From Mayfieldus sp963841445 (GTDB lineage: Bacteria > Actinomycetota > Thermoleophilia > Solirubrobacterales > 70-9): a stretch of DNA of 64,000 nt. Positions 37,249 through 46,873 of the stretch are shown here, piece after piece. Numbering within the stretch: position 1 is the first letter of the stretch; every line of letters starts with the position of its first letter. The position numbers and the translations under genes were made by a program. The stretch is from contig CAWJCP010000002.1 in assembly GCA_963841445.1 (NCBI GenBank), positions 1,054,001 to 1,118,000 on the forward strand, in the 5' to 3' direction. The notes beneath the pieces were generated by a model. That model was not told the DNA's origin and did no database searches. It saw only the letters and a list, made by a program, of their open reading frames with translations.

Positions 37249-37543
37249 TTACGCCTGGGTGGCGTCGTCCGTCACGTCTGCAAGATGGCTTTCTACAACT
37301 TGGTCAAAGGTTCGAGCCAAGCCCATACAAGCCTTCTTCCATCGCTTGGCCTGCTTCAACGTGGCTTCTGTTCGTCCGTCTAACTTGGCGGGATCGAAAT
37401 CCTGATGCGCGATTGCATTTCGCCAGGCGAGTAGTTCTTTCAGCCCGGTCTTGCGCTTCTTTGTTCGTGTGTCGGCCTGCTGGGGCTTCAACTTCCTCTA
37501 GCTGCTTTATCTGATCCCTCTCCCAAGTATTGAGCGCCCGCAC
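37249..37543 (-). CDS. HEPN-domain RNase-like protein, short or truncated
   Basis: An N-terminal MRALNTWERDQIKQLEEVEA (from 37543) and a C-terminal KTGLKELLAWRNAIAHQDFD, ending VVESHLADVTDDATQA, lie in two frames that join near 37480-37490. RNAIAH matches the R-N-x-x-x-H active-site motif of HEPN ribonucleases. Relatives I can recall are about 200 aa; here only about 97 residues exist before the rlmH stop region, so the N-terminal helices are missing or very short. Base composition is less GC-rich than flanking genes (runs of AAGAAGC, GAACTAC), hinting at transfer. It may be a remnant of a toxin-antitoxin or defence pair. Confidence 0.5.
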
Positions 37544-37604
37544 GCGCGACGTACGCTAAACGGGCGGGGATCAACTGACTCACCACCTTTGGATCGATCG
37601 CCGC

Positions 37605-38021
37605 TCAGCAGTGATACGGCTCGCGGGCGAGGATCTTCGCGGCCCGAAAGAGCTGCTCGAGCACGACGACCCTGGCGAGCTGGTGGGCGAGGGTCTGAGG
37701 TCCGAGCGAGATTCGCTCCGCGGCGGCCTCCAGCGCCGCCACCGGGAGGCCGCTCGGGCCGCCGATCATCAAGCACAGGTCCCTGGCCTCGAGGCGCCGC
37801 TGATCGAGCCAGCGGCTCCAGCCAAGCGAGTCGAGCTCGGACCCCTGGCGATCGAACGCGATGAGGCGTGCGTCCGCGGGCAGCTTGCGCAACAGGTCGG
37901 CGTCGTCGCGCGCCTCGACCACGGTCAGCGGCTGGTAGCGGCGCAGCAGCTTGCGGTAGTGAGCGTCGGCGTCCCGGAACGGCGCCTGGACGCGCCCGAC
38001 GGTGAGCAGGAACGTCTTCAA
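37605..38021 (-). CDS. rlmH: 23S rRNA pseudouridine1915 N3-methyltransferase
   Basis: 138 aa, a SPOUT-fold enzyme acting on 70S ribosomes. A TTG start overlaps the stop of the upstream protease gene (GTTGA), giving LKTFLLTVGRVQAPFRDADA at the N-terminus. The knot region is visible: LIAFDRQGSELDSLGWSRWL, LCLMIGGPSGLP (the G-G-P-x-G SAM loop) and RISLGPQTLAHQLARVVVLE, ending in the typical REPYHC. Length is slightly below the usual 155 aa. Translation is probably coupled to the M48 gene. Confidence 0.9.
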   Translation of the reverse strand: MKTFLLTVGRVQAPFRDADAHYRKLLRRYQPLTVVEARDDADLLRKLPADARLIAFDRQGSELDSLGWSRWLDQRRLEARDLCLMIGGPSGLPVAALEAAAERISLGPQTLAHQLARVVVLEQLFRAAKILAREPYHC

Positions 38022-39295
38022 CGGACCGTCTGGCGCCGGTACTCGACCGCGGCGCCGATCCGCTGCATGGTGTCGGGATGGGTCCCGAACAGCCACTGAA
38101 GCGCCGCCGGCGGCTCCGGGTCGGCGACGTTGGAGAGCGCGAGCTTTCGCTGCAGGGCGATGAACGGCTGCGGCTGGCGGGTCAGCTCGAGCGCGAAGCT
38201 GTCCGCCCGCGCCTCGACCCGGCGTGAGAGCTGGTTGGAGACGATCCCGAGGCCGAAGAGCGACACCGCCATCGACAGCGCCAGCGCCGGCAACGCCGCC
38301 GGCGAGCGCAACTCATCACCGCTGCGGCGGGTCAGCGCCCCGGTCCCGAGCTGCACGAAGAGCACGCCCAGCGGAGCGACCAGGGCCACCCAGGCGATCC
38401 CGCGCACGATGTCGTCGCCCTTCACGTGTCCGAGCTCGTGCGCGACCACGGAGCGAAGCTGGGCCGGGTCCAGATCGCGCAGCGTGTTGTCGTAGATCAC
38501 CACCCGCTTGCTCGGGCCGAGCCCGTTCACGTAGGCGTTGATCGCGGTCGAGCGGCGGCTGGCGTCGACCCGGTAGACGTGCCCGATCCTCACCCCGGCC
38601 CGCTCGCCGAGGCGCAGGACCTCGGTCCGCGTCCTGCCCGCCGGCAGCTCCTCGAACTTGTTGAAGACCGGATCGAGAAGCACGGGAGCGAGCCAGCTGA
38701 AGACGGCGGCAAGCGCGACCACGGCGACGCTGGCGCCGAGCCACCAGTGACGGCCGAGGCGGCGCAGCATCGCGACCGCGATCGCGGCGCCAAGCGCCGC
38801 CAGCGCCGCCCCGATCAGCGCCGACTTGCCGGCGTCGCCGATCAGCGCCGCGGCGCTCTGGGTCGAGAGGCCGACGTGGCGGGCGCGCTCGTTGCTCGCG
38901 ACACCGAAGGGAAGCCCGACGACCGCGATCGCAAGCGAGATCCCGGCGCCGACCGCGGCGGCGCCGAGCAGTGGACGACGGGAGGCCGCGCGCAGCGCAT
39001 TGCGCAGGACCGGCGGGCGCCAGACCGCGAGCACGACCAGCACCGCCCCTTCGGCCGCCAGCGCCCCCAGCCCGATCAGCCGCTGGCCGTCGCGAAAGTC
39101 GCTCGCGCGCTCGATCTGCGGCTGCGAGAAGTAGCGATGCTCGGAGACCGGCGCCGGATCGAGGATCTCGCCGCGCGGGCGCAGCAGCCAGACCGCCCCC
39201 TCGGCGACGATCACAGCCGCCACCGCGACCGCGCCGATTCGCACCGCCGTCGAGCGTCCGGCGAGCAGGCCCGGGCGCCGCGTCACGCGCGTCAT
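38018..39295 (-). CDS. M48 (Ste24/HtpX-like) membrane metallopeptidase
   Basis: 425 aa. Several N-terminal helices (AVAVAAVIVAEGAVWLL, AAEGAVLVVLAVW, GAGISLAIAVVGLPFGV) are followed by the catalytic domain: INAYVNGLGPSKRVVIYDNT, VVAHELGHVKGDD (HExxH zinc site), SRRVEARADSFALELTRQP (third ligand Glu) and the family-typical ending LFGTHPDTMQRIGAA. This is the layout of CAAX-protease-1-like enzymes that degrade or process membrane proteins. The active site faces the cytoplasm in homologues. It is followed with a 4-bp overlap by rlmH. Confidence 0.88.
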   Translation of the reverse strand: MTRVTRRPGLLAGRSTAVRIGAVAVAAVIVAEGAVWLLRPRGEILDPAPVSEHRYFSQPQIERASDFRDGQRLIGLGALAAEGAVLVVLAVWRPPVLRNALRAASRRPLLGAAAVGAGISLAIAVVGLPFGVASNERARHVGLSTQSAAALIGDAGKSALIGAALAALGAAIAVAMLRRLGRHWWLGASVAVVALAAVFSWLAPVLLDPVFNKFEELPAGRTRTEVLRLGERAGVRIGHVYRVDASRRSTAINAYVNGLGPSKRVVIYDNTLRDLDPAQLRSVVAHELGHVKGDDIVRGIAWVALVAPLGVLFVQLGTGALTRRSGDELRSPAALPALALSMAVSLFGLGIVSNQLSRRVEARADSFALELTRQPQPFIALQRKLALSNVADPEPPAALQWLFGTHPDTMQRIGAAVEYRRQTVR

Positions 39296-39398
39296 TCAGC
39301 CGTGCCGAGATGCGGGGCCACTCATCTCTACGATAGACGCCTCCCTCGTGGGCCTGGCGCGCGTTCGGCCGTACGGGACCATCACATCGGATGGGACA

Positions 39399-40181
39399 AT
39401 GGAACAGAGTGAAGCCCCAAGTCTGATCGCGTACCACGGCAGCCCCAGGCCCGCGATGCGCATCGTTCCGGCCTCGAAGGCGCGCGAATGGATGTCCGGC
39501 GTCGGCAGGTTCTCAAAGCGCTGCCTGCCAATGACCGTTGCCAATCAGGCTGGATGGTTGCTGCTCAACCCCCATCGGTTCAGCGCGGTTTGGGATGGGG
39601 GCGATCAGACGTCAGCGATAAAGATCGAGTACGAGGGCGTCCCGCGGCCCGAGCCGGTCCGCAGCGACTTCGGGCTCGGCGTGCTGACTTGGGGAGTGCC
39701 CTACCTCTTCCGTACCAGCCGGGGCTACAACCTTTTGGCCCGCGGTCCCTCCAACATGCCCAAGGATGGGATCGCACCGTTGGAGGGGTTGGTCGAGACG
39801 GATTGGTCCGTGGCTACGTTCACGATGAACTGGAAGTTCACCCGCCCGAATCTGGTCGTCACCTTTGAGGCCGACGAGCCCTTCTGCATGGTCGTGCCAC
39901 AGCGCCGCGGCAGCCTGGAGGACTTCCAACCCGCGATTCGTCCGCTCAGCGACGACCGAGAGCTATATGAGGAGGCCAAGCTCTGGTCGAAAAGCCGCCA
40001 TGAGCAGCAGGTTCGCAAGTTTCTGGCCGAGCAAGTGCCTGGTCGCACGGCCGATCGGGACTCCTGGCAAAAGCACTATTTCAAGGGCGTCACGCCATCT
40101 GGGAAGTCGGCCCCCGAACATCAGACCGACCTGCGGCTGCTGCCGTTCGAGCAAATTCCCGATACTCCTGACGACGCCTAG
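39399..40181 (+). CDS. DUF6065 family protein
   Basis: 260 aa from the ATG at 39399; a GTG at 39348 is possible. Conserved-looking blocks: RFSKRCLPMTVANQAGWLLL, FGLGVLTWGVPYLFRTSRGY, LLARGPSNMPKDGIAPLEGL, VETDWSVATFTMNWKFTRPN and FEADEPFCMVVPQRRG, a pattern I associate with DUF6065. No signal peptide, helix or known catalytic motif is evident. W-K and N-W residues are abundant. Function is unknown. It sits alone between the M48 protease and the phosphoesterase, with its own intergenic spaces on both sides. Confidence 0.65.
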   Translation: MEQSEAPSLIAYHGSPRPAMRIVPASKAREWMSGVGRFSKRCLPMTVANQAGWLLLNPHRFSAVWDGGDQTSAIKIEYEGVPRPEPVRSDFGLGVLTWGVPYLFRTSRGYNLLARGPSNMPKDGIAPLEGLVETDWSVATFTMNWKFTRPNLVVTFEADEPFCMVVPQRRGSLEDFQPAIRPLSDDRELYEEAKLWSKSRHEQQVRKFLAEQVPGRTADRDSWQKHYFKGVTPSGKSAPEHQTDLRLLPFEQIPDTPDDA

Positions 40182-40220
40182 CTCAGCGCACGGGCGGGCC
40201 TGCCGAGCCTTTTCTTACCG

Positions 40221-40961
40221 ATGCACGCAGCGGTGATTAGCGACATTCACTCCAACCTGCCCGCGCTCGATGCGGTGCTGGCGGCGATCGACGGCGCCGA
40301 CGTGGAGGAGATCTGGTGCCTCGGAGACGTTGTCGGATACGGCGCCCAGCCGGACCGCTGCACCGAGGCCGCAAAGCAGAGCTGCGACATCTGCCTGGTC
40401 GGTAACCACGACCTCGCGGTGCTCGACGAGCTTGACGTCTCCTCCTTCTCCTCGGTCGCCGCGGCGGCGGTCACCTGGACCCAGCAGAACGCCGAGGAAT
40501 CGACTTTCGATTACCTGCGCGAGCTGGAGCCGCAGGGAGAGCGCGCCGAGGTCGGGCTCTTTCACGCCTCCCCGCGCGACCCGATCTGGGAGTACGTGCT
40601 CTCGATCGAGCAGGCGACCGAGTGCCTGGAGATGCAGCGACAGCGGGTGGCGCTGATCGGCCATTCCCACGTCGCCCTCTTCTTCTCCGGGCCGGACTCC
40701 GGCGCGAACGGGGACGTGCGCGGCGTGCAGGCGCTGGACGGGGCGACGTTGGACCTCGGCGAGGGCCGCTGGCTGATCAACCCCGGCAGCGTCGGCCAGC
40801 CTCGCGACGGCGACCGGCGCGCCGCCTGGCTGGAGCTGGACACCGGCGAGTGGACCGCGCGCTATCACCGGGTCGAGTACGACATCGACGTCGCCGCGAG
40901 GGCGATCACGGAGGCGGAGCTGCCCAAGCAGCTCGCCGATCGCCTCTACATCGGTCAGTAG
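40221..40961 (+). CDS. Calcineurin-like metallophosphoesterase (YfcE/MJ0936 type)
   Basis: 246 aa. All metal-site motifs are present: AVISDIHSNLPAL (D-x-H) at residues 4-16, WCLGDVVGYG (G-D), CLVGNHD (G-N-H-D), LFHASPRDP and ALIGHSHVALFF (G-H-S-H), ending WLINPGSVGQPRDGDRRAAW, typical of this family. It hydrolyses phosphodiesters with two metal ions in the cytoplasm; the physiological substrate is unknown. Ten bp separate it from the Thr-rich lipoprotein gene and the kinase gene follows, so these three may form an operon. Confidence 0.9.
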   Translation: MHAAVISDIHSNLPALDAVLAAIDGADVEEIWCLGDVVGYGAQPDRCTEAAKQSCDICLVGNHDLAVLDELDVSSFSSVAAAAVTWTQQNAEESTFDYLRELEPQGERAEVGLFHASPRDPIWEYVLSIEQATECLEMQRQRVALIGHSHVALFFSGPDSGANGDVRGVQALDGATLDLGEGRWLINPGSVGQPRDGDRRAAWLELDTGEWTARYHRVEYDIDVAARAITEAELPKQLADRLYIGQ

Positions 40962-40971
40962 GCTCAGGCTC

Positions 40972-41479
40972 GTGCTCCGGTTGACCCTCTCGATACTCGC
41001 CCTGGCGCTCGGCGCCGGGCTTGCGTTCGGCCTGGTCTCCTGCGGAGGCCGAGACGAAAAAGGCCTGCTGCCAGGGCGAAAACGCGGACCAGATCGTCGC
41101 CAACCTGAAGCAGGTCGAGCAGGACGCCGCGAACGGGGAATGCGACTCGGCGGCATCGGCGGCCGACGAGGTGCAGGCGCAGATCGAGCAGCTCGGCAGC
41201 GACGTAAACGCGCAGCTGCGCCAGCGACTCAGGCAGGGCGCCGCCCGCCTGCAACGGGTCGTCGCAGATGGCTGCGAGGCGGCGACGACGGCCAGCACGA
41301 CGGAGCCGACGACCACGACGACGACCGAGAAGCAAAAGACGAAGAGCACGACGACGACCACGACGACGACCGGCACGACGGAGCCGACGACCAGCACCAC
41401 GACGACCTCGACCGCCCCACCGACCGGGGGCACACAGGGCAGCGGCGGCACCGTGACGCCGCCCGGGACGGGGGGCTAG
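40972..41479 (+). CDS. Thr-rich lipoprotein, one frameshift
   Basis: A GTG start gives LRLTLSILALALGAGLAFGL followed by V-S-C, a lipobox. Right after it the frame changes near 41043 and continues KKACCQGENADQIVANLKQV, a helical region (SAADEVQAQIEQLGSDVNAQ, LRQRLRQGAARLQRVV) and a 60-residue Thr/Gly/Pro-rich tail (TTEPTTTTTTEKQKTKSTTT). A membrane-anchored helical domain with a wall-spanning Thr-rich tail is the simplest reading. It lies 2 bp before the Ser/Thr kinase and could be its sensor partner or substrate; this is inference. Confidence 0.7.
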
Positions 41480-41481
41480 CG

Positions 41482-42673
41482 ATGGCTCCGGCGCTGCTCT
41501 CGGATCGCTATGAGCTCGGGGACCGGCTCGGCTCCGGCGGGATGTCGAACGTATACAAGGCGACCGACCGCATCCTCGAGCGCACGGTCGCGGTCAAGGT
41601 CCTCGCCGAGCACCTCTCCGACGACGAGCGCTTCGTGGCCCGTTTCCGGCGCGAGGCGCTGGCGGTGGCGAAGCTGATCCACCCGAACATCGTCCAGGTC
41701 TACGACACCGGGATCGACGAGGAGCGCCATTTCATCGTCATGGAGTACGTCGAGGGGCGGTCGGGCGCGCAGATCCTGCAGCGCCAGGGGAAGCTGGACT
41801 CGACCGCGACGGTCGAGATCGGCGTCCAGTCCTGCGCCGGACTCGAGTACGCGCACCGCCACGGGATCATCCATCGCGACGTCAAGCCCGGCAACCTGAT
41901 GATGATCGGGGACCCGGCCGGCGACGGGCACGACATGAGCGTCAAGCTGACCGACTTCGGGATCGCGCGGGCCGCGGAGCAGACGCGGATCACCCAGGTC
42001 GGCTCGGTCGTCGGCACCGCCGCCTACCTGGCGCCGGAGCAGGTGCGCGGCGAGGAGGCGACCCCGGCGGCCGACGTCTATGCGCTCGGCGTCGTCCTTT
42101 ACCAGTTCCTCACCGGGCGCCTGCCCTACGAAGGCGCCTCGCTGGCGGAGCTGGCGGTGCGCCAGCAAAACGAGCGGCCGCTGGCCCCGCGGACCTACAA
42201 CGACCAGGTGCCCGAGACGCTCTCCGCGGCAGTCCTGCGCGCGCTCGAGGGAGATCCCGGGCGCCGCTTCTCGAGCGCCAAGCAGCTGGCCGAAGGGCTG
42301 CGGCTCGGGCTCGCCGGCACCGACGTGACCCTGCCGCTGGAAGCCGAGACGGCGGCGACCCGGCAGATGCAGCAGGAGACGGCGGCGCGGCGGGTCGAGC
42401 CGCCGCGCCGACAGACGCCCACCGTCGCGCCGCCGCGCCGTCAGCGCCCGCGAGCCCGCGCGCGCGCAGCGCCGCAAGCCGTCGGCGTTGCGACGCATGG
42501 CACGCGGAACCGGGGCGCTGATCCTGCTCCTGCTGATCGCGGCGGTGGTCGCGATCGGGGTGATCGCGGCGACCAGCAAGGAGACCGGAGTGAAGCTGCG
42601 CGAGATCGGCGGCAACACGATCAACGACGTCTCCAACCAGATCGAGCAGCTGGTCAACGACAACACGAAGTAG
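41482..42673 (+). CDS. PknB-like membrane Ser/Thr protein kinase, frameshift before the TM helix
   Basis: The kinase domain (residues 8-275) is complete: YELGDRLGSGGMSNVYKATD (P-loop), TVAVKVLAEH (Lys), FRREALAVAKLIHPNI (Glu), HRHGIIHRDVKPGNLMMIGD (HRD), KLTDFGIARAAEQ (DFG) and GSVVGTAAYLAPEQVRGEE. A basic Pro/Arg linker then shifts frame around 42460-42480. The corrected end is RRKPSALRRMARGTGALILL, a single helix and a 35-residue extracellular tail. No PASTA repeats follow, so ligand sensing must differ from PknB. About 397 aa. It probably phosphorylates cell-wall or division proteins; this is inferred from the family. Confidence 0.88.
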
Positions 42674-42759
42674 CGGGCACCAGCCGGGTCCGCTGGTTGA
42701 CCACCCGAAGGCGCCCTCGGCGAAAGGGGGGTTCCCTACATTCGGGCTGCTATACGACC

Positions 42760-43974
42760 CTAAAGGTCGGCCACCCCCCATGGCGGGGCCCCGCCGGATG
42801 CCGCTGCCGAGTAGTCGGCGAAGCGGGCATTCGCGATCGCCTCGCGCGCCCCCGCCGCCAACCGCTCCATGTAGGTCAGGTTGTGCAGGCAGAGCAGGCG
42901 CACCGCGGTCAGCTCCTGCGAGCGGGAGAGGTAGTTCAGGTAGTCGCGATCATGGCGCTGGCAGGCGCGACAGGGGCACCCCTCGACCAGGGGGCGGTCG
43001 TCGCCGGCGCTGTCGGCCTTGCGGAGGTCGAGGCGCCAGCGCCGCTCCGGCAACGGCGCCAGGGCGACGCCGTGGCGGGCGAGCCGGGTCGGCACCGCGC
43101 AGTCGAAGACGTCGATGCCACGCTCGACCCCGGCGAGGAAGTCGTCGACCTCGCCGACGCCGAGGAGGTGCTTGGGCGCCTCGGCGGGCAATCTCGGGAG
43201 GGTCATGTCGAGGACCTCGCACATCTCCTCCTTGTCGCGGCCCAGGGTGCCGCCGATCGCGAGGCCGTCGACGTCTGCGGCCGCCACACGCTGCGCCGAC
43301 TCGCGCCGCAGGTCCTCGTGGACGCCGCCCTGGACGATCCCGAACAGCGCCTGGGACTCGGCCCCGTTCTGGGCCTGCCACTCGACGCAGCGATCGAGCC
43401 AGCGGTGGGTGCGCTCGGTCGACTGCGCGGTGTACTCGCGGCTGGCGTTGTAGGGCGTGCACTCGTCGAAGGCAAGCGCGATGTCGGAGCCGAGCGCTGC
43501 CTGCACCTGCATCGAGGTCTCCGGCGAGATGAAGCGCTCCGATCCGTCGAGGTAGGAGCGAAAGCGCACCCCCTGCTCGGCGATCTCGAGGATCCCGCCC
43601 TGCCTGCTGGGCAGCTTGCGCCCGGTTCCCTTGATCTCGTCGGCGACGTTGCCGTGCGCGAGCGAGAAGACCTGAAAGCCGCCCGAGTCGGTGATCACCG
43701 CGCGCTCCCAGCCCATGAACTCGTGCAACCCTCCGCGCGCCGCGATCCGCTCCGCGCCCGGCGAGAGCATCAGGTGGAAGGTGTTGCCGAGCACCAGCTC
43801 GTAGCCGAGCTCGGCGACCTCCGCGGCGTCGAGCGAGCGCACCGTCGCCTTCGTCGCCAGCGGGATGAAGGCGGGGGTGCGCACCTGCCCGTGCGCGGTA
43901 TGCAAAGCGCCCGCTCGGGCGGAGCCGTCGCGGGCGCTGACTTCGAACTTCAGCCGGTTCGGGTCCGTGCGCAC
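42760..43974 (-). CDS. tgt: tRNA-guanine transglycosylase
   Basis: 404 aa. Exchanges guanine-34 of GUN anticodon tRNAs for the queuosine precursor. Signatures: TPAFIPLATKATVRSLDAAE, VLGNTFHLMLSPGAERI, AVITDSGGFQVFSL (base-pocket D-S-G-G-F-Q), LAFDECTPYNASREYTAQST, ALFGIVQGGVHEDLRRESAQ, GLAIGGTLGRDKEEM, VDVFDCAVPTR-type sequence (nucleophile Asp region) and a zinc site C-x-C-x2-C...H (CPCRACQRHDRDYL, LCLHNL). The GTG start lies inside a 30-bp perfect palindrome. It lies downstream of the Hsp20 gene on the same strand, 25 bp away. Confidence 0.95.
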   Translation of the reverse strand: MRTDPNRLKFEVSARDGSARAGALHTAHGQVRTPAFIPLATKATVRSLDAAEVAELGYELVLGNTFHLMLSPGAERIAARGGLHEFMGWERAVITDSGGFQVFSLAHGNVADEIKGTGRKLPSRQGGILEIAEQGVRFRSYLDGSERFISPETSMQVQAALGSDIALAFDECTPYNASREYTAQSTERTHRWLDRCVEWQAQNGAESQALFGIVQGGVHEDLRRESAQRVAAADVDGLAIGGTLGRDKEEMCEVLDMTLPRLPAEAPKHLLGVGEVDDFLAGVERGIDVFDCAVPTRLARHGVALAPLPERRWRLDLRKADSAGDDRPLVEGCPCRACQRHDRDYLNYLSRSQELTAVRLLCLHNLTYMERLAAGAREAIANARFADYSAAASGGAPPWGVADL

Positions 43975-43985
43975 GGACCCGAACC
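43956..43985. repeat. 30-bp perfect palindrome over the tgt start codon
   Basis: GGTTCGGGTCCGTGC is followed directly by its exact reverse complement GCACGGACCCGAACC, 15 bp per arm. It covers the tgt GTG start (43972-43974) and the first codons. As RNA it would fold into a GC-rich hairpin that could terminate Hsp20 transcription or mask tgt initiation. As DNA it could be an operator. No T-run follows. Confidence 0.8.
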
Positions 43986-43999
43986 CTAGGGAGTCGGAC

Positions 44000-44470
44000 C
44001 TACTTCTCGGTGCCGGCGCCCTCGACCGCGGCGCTTGCGATCTGCACGCGCTGCGGCTTGGTCTGCTCCGGCTTCGGGATCTTCACTTCCAGCACGCCGC
44101 GGTCGAAGCTCGCGGCGATCTTCCCGGCGTCGATTCCCTCCGGCAGGCTGAGCTGGCGGGAGAAGCGGCCGAAGGCCCGCTCGACGCGGTAGAAGCCCTC
44201 CTCCTTGGCCTCGTGCTCGGCCTTGCGCTCGCCGGCGACGGTGAGCACGCCGTCCTTGATCTCGATCTCGAGGTCGTCCTCGTCCATGCCGGGCAGGTCC
44301 GCGCGCAGGACGAGATGGTCCTCGGACTCGACCAGGTCCATGGCCGGAATCCAGCGCCGGGCGCCGACCCCGTTCGTCGTGCGGCTGCCGAAGAAGCCGT
44401 CGAAGAGCCGGTTCATGTCCGACTGCAGGCTGTCGAGCTCACGGGTGGGGTCCCAACGTACGAGTGTCAT
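44000..44470 (-). CDS. Hsp20 / alpha-crystallin small heat-shock protein
   Basis: 156 aa from the ATG at 44470, eight bases after AGGAGG. The N-terminal arm MTLVRWDPTRELDSLQSDMN is followed by the alpha-crystallin domain from about residue 45: PAMDLVESEDHLVLRADLPG, MDEDDLEIEIKDGVLTVAGE, FYRVERAFGRFSRQLSLPEG and FDRGVLEVKIPKPEQTKPQR, with the A-x-x-x-x-G-V-L motif and a C-terminal tail (an I-x-I/V anchor is weak here). It is an ATP-independent holdase of the cytoplasm. The upstream HAIR-like operator suggests heat-inducible control by HspR. Confidence 0.92.
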   Translation of the reverse strand: MTLVRWDPTRELDSLQSDMNRLFDGFFGSRTTNGVGARRWIPAMDLVESEDHLVLRADLPGMDEDDLEIEIKDGVLTVAGERKAEHEAKEEGFYRVERAFGRFSRQLSLPEGIDAGKIAASFDRGVLEVKIPKPEQTKPQRVQIASAAVEGAGTEK

Positions 44471-44524
44471 TCGATTCACCTCCTCGCGTTTGCGAGTCGA
44501 TTGCTAGCCAAATAGGCACCCGTC

Positions 44525-44554
44525 AGGGTAAAACCTGAGTCTCTATCTGTCAAG
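44525..44554 (-). promoter_or_regulatory. Hsp20 promoter with HAIR-like (HspR) operator
   Basis: On the minus strand TTGACA (44548-44553) and TACCCT (44525-44530) are separated by 17 bp, a good sigma-70-type promoter. Overlapping it is CTTGACA-N7-ACTCAGG (44534-44554), matching 11 of 14 positions of the HAIR consensus CTTGAGT-N7-ACTCAAG bound by the heat-shock repressor HspR. Binding there would block the -35 box. It begins only about eight bases after the gpmI stop codon. Confidence 0.7.
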
Positions 44555-44561
44555 TTTCCTG

Positions 44562-46120
<1,559 letters not shown>

Positions 46121-46124
<4 letters not shown>

Positions 46125-46873
46125 CGTGCTGCGGCGACGATCGCCGCGAAGTCGTCCGGCTCGAGGCTCGCCCCGCCGACCAGGGCGCCGTCGTTGTCGG
46201 GAAGCGCAAGCAGCTCGGCTGCGTTGGCCGGCTTCACCGAGCCGCCGTAGACGATCCGGATCCGCTCCGCCGCACCCGCGTCGCGCGCGGCGACGAGGCC
46301 GCGGATGAACGCGATCGCCTCCTGCGCCTGCTCGGCGCTTGCGGTGCGCCCGGTCCCGATCGCCCAGACCGGCTCGTAGGCGATCACGACGCGGTCGAGC
46401 TGGCCCGGGTCGACGGCCGCGAGGTCGGCGGAGACCTGGCGCTCGAGGACGTCCTCGGTCTCCTCGGCGTCGCGCTGCGCCTCGCTTTCGCCGACGCAGA
46501 GGATCGGCTCCAGGCCCGCCGCCAGGGCGGCCGGGAGCTTGCGGGCCAGGGCCGCGTCGGTTTCGTTGAAGTACTGGCGCCGCTCGGAGTGGCCGAGGAT
46601 CACCCCGTCGACGCCAAGCTCGCGCAGCATCGGCGCCGAGACCTCGCCGGTGAAGGCGCCCGAATCTTCCTCGTGCATGTTCTGGGCCGCGACGCGAACC
46701 AGGCTCTGCGCGCAGTGCTCGACCGCCGACTCAAGCGCCAGGTACGCAGGGCAGATCACGACGTCGGCGCCCTCGGCGGAGGCTGCGGGCAGGAAGGCGG
46801 CGAGGAACGCCTCGACCTCCTCAACCGTCTTGTGCATCTTCCAGTTCGCGGCGAGGTAGGGGGTGCGACTCAA
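46121..46873 (-). CDS. tpiA: Triosephosphate isomerase
   Basis: 250 aa TIM barrel. Interconverts dihydroxyacetone phosphate and glyceraldehyde-3-phosphate. LAANWKMHKTVEEVEAFLAA holds catalytic N/K. VDGVILGHSERRQYFNETDA holds the electrophile His and loop 4. VVIAYEPVWAIGTGRTASAE holds catalytic Glu with loop 6. IVYGGSVKPANAAELLALPD and GALVGGASL form the phosphate-binding loops. Start and stop overlap pgk and gpmI by four bases (ATGA), so translation is coupled through the glycolytic operon. Confidence 0.97.

Noticed and set aside
40972..43989. A very long plus-strand open frame spanning the kinase gene and continuing through tgt
   Set aside because: Beyond the kinase it is antisense to tgt, which has all catalytic motifs; high GC keeps shadow frames open.
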